A stretch of DNA of 64,000 bases from Selaginella moellendorffii (lineage: Eukaryota; Streptophyta; Lycopodiopsida; Selaginellales; Selaginellaceae): the NCBI RefSeq assembly GCF_000143415.4, contig NW_003314340.1, positions 614,161 to 678,160 on the forward strand, written 5' to 3'. The position numbers and the translations under genes are program-made. The notes under the pieces were generated by a model. The model did no database searches and was not told the DNA's origin. It saw only the letters and a program-made list of their open reading frames with translations. This document shows positions 55,672-64,000 of the stretch, one piece after another; position 1 is the first letter of the stretch; the number at the start of each line of letters is the position of its first letter.

Positions 55672-58600
55672 ACTCCACCACCTATAGACGAAGTTCGATG
55701 TCCTCATCGAACAATAAACTATTTTATAAAGTAATACCAACTTGTATTGCCATTTCCATCCTTGGCCCCTCGCCAATATTCATCAATGGTTTGATATTGA
55801 AGGCTCGCCATGCCTTGCCCATCCTCTAAGGAGGATAGTCTCTCCAACTTAGACACCGATTGGACCACTTGTAGTGGTTCTCTCTTTTTATTGGTTTAGT
55901 TCTTGCTAAACTTATTAGAGACACTGTTTATATCTCAATCCCGCTACTTTTCGGGTAGTCTCAGTTTCCATCGACATAACCTTTGCACTTTGGAACATTT
56001 ACTTTTGACTTCTTGAAGTCAATTTTCTACGTGTCTCCGACACCTTGCATTGCACATATTGTGCAAGTCCACTTCCCTATCCTAGGAAGTTCTCTACTTG
56101 AGGGCACCATCATCCTCTTTTCTATTTTGTGCCACCCTTGGCACTACGTTCCAATTATCATCATTTGTGCTAGGGCTGTCCACGGCCCTATCCTTTGGCT
56201 ACTTTGCCACTCCTCACTTGGAGTTTTTACTTGCCAAATTGGAACACTTGGGAATCTATCCTTGGAAGTCCACTTCCTTTCCCGCAATCTGTTAGTATCA
56301 AACACATTAGTGTTCCTTGGCTAACCTTGCCATTTGGATTCCTCCCATTAAATTCCATGGCCCAAACTTGGCCACTAGTCTTTTGCTCCTATCCATTGAT
56401 TGTTGCATCAAGCAACACAGGATCACTACCTCCTTCCTTGAAGTATTCTTTTGGTTCCATGGCAAAGCTCCACTTCGCCAAGTCCAAAGGGTACTCACCC
56501 CTAGTAGGTCTCTTTAGCAATTTTTGCTATGGGCCCCTTCCACAGCCCAACATTGTGACCCTCTCATGAGTCTTTCCCCAAGACAACTTTCTTGGACTTA
56601 CTATACCATCGTATTGACACAACTGATTTCCCTTTAGGTGTCCTTCCCATTTGGTCACCTCGACCAAGCCACACCATTATCAATAATTCAAATCAACACT
56701 TTGAACTGGGAATCATATTCCTTAACCCAAACAAAGACCTTGTCTTTGTTTAGCCACAAAATCACCTGGTGATCTTAACTTAACCCCTTAGCAGGTCTAC
56801 CAATAGGAATTATGTCTTCCAGACCCTTCTAAGTTGTTGACTATCACCCCGGGGGCATCCCCCACACTTAGTGGTGCGCCCAAGCTAGCCCTTTCGGCCA
56901 AGGATCCATAGCAACTGAAACTAGGTGTCCCCATCTTATTCACCACGTCCTTGGTGCCCTTTGCACCAAAGTATTCAAGTTAAATATGCCAAACTTTCAC
57001 TCTAAGTAATTTAACCGTGCATCACGACTCCGGGGCATCCCCCGCTTGGTGGTGTGCCCAAGCCAATCTCCTCATTGAGAGTCAATGACCACCAAAATAT
57101 GAGTGTCCTCATATTCCAAACCATCACCACGCCCTAGTGATTTGGGACTTGAACCCAAGCACTAGAGGGTCGGGACTCAAACCCAACCTCCGTATATGTA
57201 TCTACGGATGGCATCACCTAGGATGCCTGGCGTGACTCTCCACGCTGGTGCACCAACTTTTACTCAAAGCACACTACAGACCACAGCTTAAGAACCTAGT
57301 TCCTCCACACTGCCAAGTCCTCTCATTTGACACGTTTGTGATCATGCATGGACTCCTCCATACTTGGTCCCATGGCCCACCCTTCTTGAAGTTATCACCT
57401 TCAACTAGGGTATGTGTTCGCCCAACTTGCCAGTCTCGCTTGGCATGTCCCCTGACCACTGTAACATGGTTCCTACATAAGCGTGAAAGTCCTTGACCAT
57501 TGACTTTTGTTTAAAGCCCTCTCTTTGAACACTCGGGAACTACTTCCCTAACCTTGATAGCCTTGCCTCATGGCAAGCTTCAAGACCACGCTTCTGTTGC
57601 GCCACTCTAGTTTCGCGCATTCCATGAACCATTTACACTTGGCATTTCTAGGTACTAAGCTACTTAGAATCGTCTTTGGGAACTTTGAAAGGATTCTATC
57701 CTTTAGTTTGCTAAGGCCTCCCTTTTCGCAAGCTTTATAGTTGCCATATAGTTTAATATGGACAATTTCATATTTTAGACTCTCCATGGCATCACGGTTG
57801 CTAGCAACAACACCCTCGAGCTCCCACTTGATTCTCCACTCCCAACTAGCATAACCACCTTTAGTTATGCCCTTCGATTCCTATGGTTTGGTTCTATCCC
57901 CTTACTACTTACTTTTGGCTTCACACCTTTTCTTCGGTCATTCTCCTCCAAACTAAGAGGATAGTTTTGCCCTTTCTATCATGCCTTAGCAAGTATTCTT
58001 AGGGATGAACCGACTTGATAGCTTACGGAGTGGTTCCTCAATCTAGGTATGCTCACTTTATAATCCCACACACTAGGATTAATGTTGTTGCTTATGGGCC
58101 ATTACATGCCCATCACTAGCCTTGCCAAAATTCTATTTTTGGCTTTGTCCAATTCGGGTAGACAGTCTTCTCTCGTCTTCGCAATCTTCGACATTTGGAT
58201 AGCACCTTCTATCCTTCATTCGCTAAGGACTTAGTCCCTTGGGCCTTATCTATTGCCCTCGTGACATCAAACACCACTTCCTGGTGTCCTAGAGTGTTTG
58301 GGTGTCCCAAATGATGGCCTTTTAAGCAATGAGTATTCTCTTTTACGACATTGACTTACTATATCACAACATAAGCAATTTATTCCCCATAAGGGTATAT
58401 CTAACTTTTTTATGCCATTAAGAAGTCTTGGGTAGTTACCTTCTACCAGTTTAACAAATTATCTTGCACATTTTGCTTAGTTGCCTCATAGTTGTCAAGT
58501 CCTACAACTCATTGTTGGTGCTTCCACACCTCCATCATTATTTTGGTCACCACACTCTACCACATGCCTTTCAACTTAGGATATGCCATTCCCATTTTTG

Positions 58601-59728
58601 TTGGGATTCCCTTAGCAAGGGATTCTTATGAACCCACCAACATAACCTCAAGGTATCACACCTTGGCATATTTGGTGTCTCCACACCATTGGCCCCATGA
58701 GCCTATCCTTATGACACTACTTATTAGTGTCTAGGTCTTTGCCAAGACCAATATAGTTGTTCCTCATGCTAACTATCCGTTAACACCGCACCATAATGTT
58801 TGCACCCAACTTTGGGCCAAAGTTGTTTTCTTCTGGGAACATCTTTCCCACAACTTTAGTATGGCACATTCTGCCATCAATGAGATACCTACTGTTCTCA
58901 TACTTCAATCTTATGATCCTCCCTATATCTCATGGGCACCATACACTTCAGTCCAAATGCTTCAACTAATCCCTTAGAATTATTCCTTGACTCTTATTTG
59001 AGTCATCCAGCTTTTTGGACTTTATCATCTGACGACCCGTGAGGTCTTACCTTTGAGGTGCTAGCTCGCTGGAATACAACTTCTTGTATTCAAGTCCTAC
59101 TCACAAGGACCATCTTTGCAAGTGTTACTCCGACACTTGATTTGTTCTCTTGGGGCAACCTTTTGCCCTTTAGGACCACTCGTCTATGTGATGAGAATAC
59201 CAACTCATCCTCTGAGTACGCCCCCAACTCCTTGGGTTGTTCCAGCATTTATTAGAGGTAGCCCTGGCTACCATTTCGAGGACTGGTGTCCTCTTCTGTA
59301 TTTGACCTCCCACGGTCAACAATTTCGGTCTCAAATTTATGAGTACCAACCTCAACCATATAAGGGTATTCTTGTGACTCCTTTATTATTTTGGAGTCTG
59401 CATCTTTCCCATGATCCCAACTATAGTTGTTTACCACAACTACATTAGCTCGTTTGCTGCATCAAATGCTCATTTGGATCACATCCTCAGTTCTCTAAGG
59501 AAACCTTTATACTGTTCCCAAGATCCCAAAGTCATTCCCTTATTAGCCCTTTTCCATCCACCATATCGTGCACAAGTTCACACATGAACTTGAGTGGAGA
59601 GCTATGTCCTCTCAACATGCTACTCCTCGAGGATAGGTCCATATCTAGGACCTTCCAATTCCAATACAAGTGGTGATATACTTGGCCACCAATAAGAGTC
59701 AGACTAAGGAATAGCTCCGATACCAAGC
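55672..59728 (-). other. Internal region of the 7.3 kb element, no coding domain recognised
   Basis: Only ORFs shorter than about 125 codons occur, and none shows zinc knuckle, DTG protease, YxDD, RNase H or HHCC integrase motifs. It could be a highly decayed gag-pol or a truly non-coding internal region. Confidence 0.6.
59714..59725 (-). other. Primer binding site of the 7.3 kb element
   Basis: The minus strand reads TGGTATCGGAGC, three bases after the end of the 5' LTR (minus orientation). It differs at one base from the complement of the initiator Met tRNA 3' end. Confidence 0.75.
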
Positions 59729-61320
59729 TGTAAGCGACTAATTTTTCCATTCTACTTTAGTCACTTAACCACACCTTTGACCGCTTGGAGGAGTCTCACT
59801 CACAACCTCCATAAGTCCTATTTCAGACTTGGGCTTGCTAGCCCCGAGAATGGCATCCCCGCCACTCAACCTTTGCACTTGGTCCAAGTGCTCCACGTGT
59901 CCGATCCCATGATCGACACCACAAGGTACCACCGACATATCAGCCCGTTACGCTAAGGCCATGCCCATTCACCTTGGTCACACCGGTGGTCCGACACCAC
60001 CTCCATCACAGTCCCATCTCTCAAAGACTGGGCCATCTGTTCATGAGTGATCATCCCAAATCCACTCCTTAGCATCCTTAGGATGCCTATAGACATGGGG
60101 AATAGCCTTCCCCAATATCTCTTTTCCGATCCCCACCAAGTCCCTTTCTACTCATGGCTGTGTTCACCAACACTACCACTGGGTCGAGGCCCATAGGCCC
60201 AACCACCAAGTCCCATGGTCCTCTGGGACTTCCTCAACACCCAACTGTATCCTTGGTCACTACACCAAAGGACTACTCCACTTCCTTTCCACAGTCTAGG
60301 CCTTTGGGACAACATTTCGGAACACCGTGGCCTTACGCGAGCCTTGTGGGTACTCTTCCCGCTTTCCGCCTTTAGGTGCTCTAGCCATAGGCTTAGAGCG
60401 AGGTTCCGTTGAGCCACGCTTGGTATCCAAGTAAGTAGTGCCACCCACACTTGGATTGGGAGCATCGGCCAAACGATCTCCCAGGGGAACTAGAGCCGGC
60501 TCTTGAACACTTCACCAAGCTGCCCCGCTTGTCAGTCTATGTTCACTCTAGTCTTGGACTTCCCAGTGGGCAGCTCATCACCTAACACTAGGTACAGCCT
60601 TCCTGGGCCAAACTGGCCTTTCCTGGCCAAACTGGCTCCACTGCAATCCTCCCCCTTACTATACTTTTGGAGCTCACCAAACCCCCTAGGGTCTAGGAGA
60701 CTAACGCTTTGGGCTTTCACCCTCTCAGACTCGAATTTGGACTCGGACTTAGACTCAGACTCGGATTCAGACTCGGACTCGGACTCGGGCTTGGTCTTGG
60801 TCTCGGCCTCGGCCTCGGTCTCGGTCTCGGTCCCGGTCTCGGTCTCGGTCTCGGTCTCGACTTCAGACTCCATCTCGGGTCCATCTCAGACTCCACCTCG
60901 GGTCCATCTCGGACTCCATCTCGGTCCATCTCAGACTCCATCTCGTGTCCATCTCGGACTTCATCTCGGTCCATCTCGGACTCCATCTCGAGTCCATCTC
61001 AGACTCCATCTTGGACTCCATCTCAAACTCCGTCTCGGACTCCATTTCGGACTCCATCTTGGGTCCATCTCGGATCCATCTCGGACACTTCCATATGTCA
61101 TGTGTTGGTCCTTTTTGGGTCCCTTTTTGGAGCCTTGCTCATTAGTTGCCTCATGCTCGCTCCTCGAGGACTTTGTTGGGAGTTCCACTCCCGCTCTTGA
61201 CCTTCCAAGTCAGAGTTTTTTAGTCCAAACGTGTTATGCTTGTTTGGCTTTCGCTTCGGCCACTACCACGTGGCACCCTTTCCAACTCCACTTTAGGGCC
61301 TAGGGATTTTGTGTCTCACA
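59729..61320 (-). repeat. 5' LTR of the 7.3 kb element
   Basis: On the plus strand it begins TGTAAGCGACTAATTTTTCC and ends GTGTCTCACA. It has close identity to 53995-55671, and the minisatellite is shorter (60725-61090). Confidence 0.87.
60725..61090. repeat. Minisatellite within the right LTR
   Basis: It has the same unit types as 54995-55440 with fewer copies, and explains most of the LTR length difference. Confidence 0.88.
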
Positions 61321-63385
61321 AAAAGCTAAAGCTCAACCTCAACTAAGAAATCTCGTCGAGAACACAACTAACTCAGCTTGCCACTTAGTTCATTTGAACG
61401 TCAACATAGTTGCCAACTAGCAAATGTGCGAATGCTAATAACACAAAGCTACAACCAAATCATCAACACTATTGCTATCGAGACTAATGAAACTCAATAT
61501 CAATCTTTTGGAGAGATATCTCATTTCACTCAAATCTCAACATCAATATTGTCAACAACAAGGCATCTCTTCAATGCCATCAACACCAAAGCAAAACTAA
61601 AAGAAAGCTCGAGTGAATCACCACTCAAAGCGCTTTAGCAACCTAGCTAGCCAAGGTCGAAGATACCTTAATCAGTATCTGAGACCAACCCTTCAGCCAA
61701 ACTCAGTTACAGCTAACACTTCATCAAGGAGTGATTCACCACGTCCAAGACTCAATGAAATCCAACACTACAGACTAGATGTAACCAAATGATATCAACA
61801 AAGGTAGAGTCGATATGTCAACATGAAAAACTCATGTAAGTCTAACGACACGATCCTCCGCAACACCATCCAATAAAGCAAGCCCATCACTACTAAATCA
61901 TCATCGAGCAAAGCAAATGTCAAACAGTCCTCAACAAAGTCTACAAGCAATCATTAGTTACAAAGCAACTAACAATCACCCCTCAACTTGCTTTCACAAG
62001 ACCCAAACACCAACTCTTGTCACCAAGTTATATACTTGTCCAACATGAATGTGATACCCCAGGTACGAGATAAAAGTTCATAGACAAGCATAAACTAAAT
62101 GACCACTCGAATCCAACTCAACCGCAATAAGCTCACTAATGCATTTAGCCAATAGCTCTGAGCATGCCTTGAAGAGGTTAACTATGCGTAATCAACACTT
62201 AGTCGAAACTAAAGTGAAGACCATGAGATAGACTCATATCGGTACACAACCTCCTTATAGACAAAGCTATAGTATGGGTACCAACATCTCAATCTCAAAC
62301 AACTAAGTTGGATATCACCATCCTCAACCAAGGCGTAGGGCCACCAAGACCAAGTCAAGATCAGCGAGAGCTCACTACTCTCATAGAGTCTAACAAAATG
62401 CAAGATAAAAACTGCCACCAAACACAATGCTATAGAAGAAAGGCACAAGGGTCACCTTTCTTAGAAAAGTGCAATGGCCACTTTTCTACACCAACTCCAG
62501 ACTCTATCCAACTCAATTGTCTTAGCCCCAAAAGTCAACATCCCTTTCGGGCTGCATTATACAAACTATTTACTAAAGTCTAAGTCAACCAAAGTCAACT
62601 CCAACCCCTTCACTAGTTTGTACTGGTTTACGAAAATGGAATGGTTTACGGCAAAGTAATCAATAGATCAGCCATTGGAAAAGCTTAAGAAAATTTGTGG
62701 AAAATTTTCCATCCTAGAGTCTCAGTCCAGGATTGCAAACTTTTAAGACTCAATCTCATGGAACCACCGATAGGCTAACATTAATCCTACCAACTCAAAG
62801 TGTAACCTCGAGTTGCTAATGTGCCTTACTCACGAGCCCAAGCGCAAACTCATATAATACGGTACAAATGGTAACCAAATCCATACCCAAGGAACAATTG
62901 CGAAGTCTTTGCACCCAAATGTGTACCCACTTGGATTATCGTTTTCATCTCTGCGTATGCAACTAAATTAATTGCCCAATCTCATTGAATAGTACTCACT
63001 GAAACTCATGATACCAAATGTAGTGCACGTGGTTTTTACCCTTTATCCTATGGTGATTTACCATAGGATAACACCACGAAGTAGAACCTAAACCCTCTTT
63101 GTGCCATGTGACAGATGCCACGTGTCACATACCACGTGTCCAAAGGACAGTGGTGTGGAACCCGAGGTTCAGAGCCTTGGGACTGAACAAAGGAACGATG
63201 CCAAACTCCCAAGCATGAAGCCAAGGAGTGATGGAACCGAACCATGGAGCAACTCCTGAGCATACAGCCTAAAGAGTGAAGGGACAGGAGCCTAGAGCGA
63301 CTTGGAACAGTTGTGGAGCAACTAGCATCCTAATGCCAGGACCAGCACGCAAAATGGAGCCAAATGGAGTTTGGTGCTATTTCGG

Positions 63386-64000
63386 CATACTGATGGCCTA
63401 ACGTGAGGACATGGGTACTCCACCAGCTAGCATGGAATGGAACTTGGGCTTAGACCCAAGCCGGACGCAGAACAAGGACAGGCACGCAAGCGGGAGTTAG
63501 ACTATGCCTCAGGTTGGTCAGCCATACCCGACCTACCCACTATCCCTACTACACACTTGGAACCCTCTATAGCCTGCCCCCCCCCCCCCCCCCCCCCCGC
63601 TTGAGGAACACATGCTTTGGGCTTTCACCCCAAGCCTCCCTTAGTATCAGGAGTTAGTCTCTAGGACAAGCTTGAAACTTACTAAATATGGAATGGTGCT
63701 AGAATGTGAATTTGGACACGGGACGAACACCATTGTGTTCAAGCCAATCTTTACATTCCATAGATATGCCAAATGAGCAAATCTAGACACTTTCCATAAT
63801 TAGCATTTAGGACCGAAATGAGACTAACACTAAAAGCATGATAGTGAAGGTGTTTGGCAGACACGGTAAGTTATCTTCCAGCGATATTGAAGGACTAATC
63901 TCAATACGCGAGGGTTTTTTGTCAAGCTAATGCAAAACAGAGCAAAAGAGAACTAAGAGCCAGGCCGAGTATGCTCAACTAGAAACACATAGGAGTTCCT
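63386..64000. other. Repeat-like sequence without genes; contains a 22-base C run
   Basis: Part of 63500-63545 (GACTATGCCTCAGGTTGGTC) resembles the foreign block at 35540-35594 in gypsy B, so it probably belongs to another repeat. 63577-63598 is an uninterrupted run of C. No coding feature is seen. Confidence 0.45.

Larger units (their letters stand above)
53995..61320 (-). mobile_element. Complete non-coding LTR retroelement with 1.6-1.7 kb LTRs (LARD-like)
   Basis: It is 7326 bp flanked by the 5-bp duplication AAAAG (53990-53994, 61321-61325). LTRs are 53995-55671 and 59729-61320, about 1.68 and 1.59 kb. On the minus strand the PBS TGGTATCGGAGC (59725-59714) matches initiator Met tRNA at 11 of 12 bases, and a polypurine tract AGGTGGTGGAGT abuts the other LTR at 55672. 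The 4.06 kb internal region holds only short ORFs with no gag, RT or integrase motif on either strand. It is probably a large retrotransposon derivative mobilised in trans. Confidence 0.85.
53189..63385 (-). mobile_element. Large non-coding repeat C, copy 2, split by an LTR element
   Basis: The segments 53189-53994 and 61321-63385 match repeat C1 (6393-7165 and 7166-10416 plus 12166-12440), although C2 lacks parts of C1. A PBS-like string in inverted orientation (ATACCAAA before TGTAGTGCAC at 63019) marks the inner edge of the right LTR. There is no coding capacity. It contains the empty target of the C1 solo LTR near 63105-63125. Boundaries are approximate. Confidence 0.65.

Noticed and set aside
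60503-61303. A 266-codon ORF
   Set aside because: It reads through the LTR minisatellite; no protein motif.

Overview
The window is nuclear plant DNA. It has spliced genes with canonical GT..AG introns, many only about 45-60 bases long, a eukaryotic tRNA gene, PLS-type PPR sequence, plant-type housekeeping genes (KLCR, Qa-SNARE, GH51 arabinofuranosidase, MAK-like kinase) and heavily nested LTR retrotransposons. Very short introns, abundant PPR sequence and a Crinkler-type gene suggest a lycophyte such as Selaginella; that assignment is inference.

Layout. 1-2.5 kb: a nine-exon Crinkler-like gene, open at its 5' end. 3.0-12.7 kb: a decayed Ty3/gypsy element (A) interrupted by a TRIM-like miniature retroelement and by a large non-coding repeat (C1), which itself carries a reverse-oriented solo LTR. 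12.7-31 kb: a gene island with a truncated paralogue of a later gene, a USE1 pseudogene, a PPR pseudogene, an unidentified six-exon gene, GH51 arabinofuranosidase (17 exons), KLCR (3 exons), a MAK-like kinase (15 exons) and tRNA-Gly(GCC). 31.9-33.5 kb: a 12-exon syntaxin. 33.9-37.8 kb: a second gypsy copy (B). 38.9-50.0 kb: an 11.1 kb DNA transposon. 52.5-63.4 kb: a second TRIM-like copy and a second copy of repeat C (C2) split by a complete 7.3 kb LTR element with 1.6-1.7 kb LTRs and no recognisable coding capacity.

The most interesting object is the DNA transposon at 38886-49974. It has perfect 24-bp terminal inverted repeats and a 4-bp ACCT/AGGT target duplication. It carries divergent genes: a DUF7869-like putative transposase on the plus strand and, on the minus strand, a ParB-like protein, a basic/acidic protein and an FCP1/HAD-like phosphatase homologue. 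Read on the minus strand, it interrupts a SWIM zinc-finger reading frame exactly at AG|GT. Duplication of AGGT next to the TIR creates a consensus 5' splice site at one end and a 3' splice site at the other, so removing the whole element as an intron would restore the host frame exactly. A family of 22-bp palindromes is concentrated inside the element. Seven copies lie in short predicted introns of its own minus-strand genes, usually 7-12 nt from the 3' splice site. I suggest this is an intron-forming (introner-like) transposon system.

Gene models were built by eye from reading-frame continuity and splice consensus. Exon boundaries are probably exact for the CRN-like, GH51, KLCR, kinase and syntaxin genes, give or take a base or two, and less certain elsewhere. 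Family assignments rest on motif recognition, not on searches.
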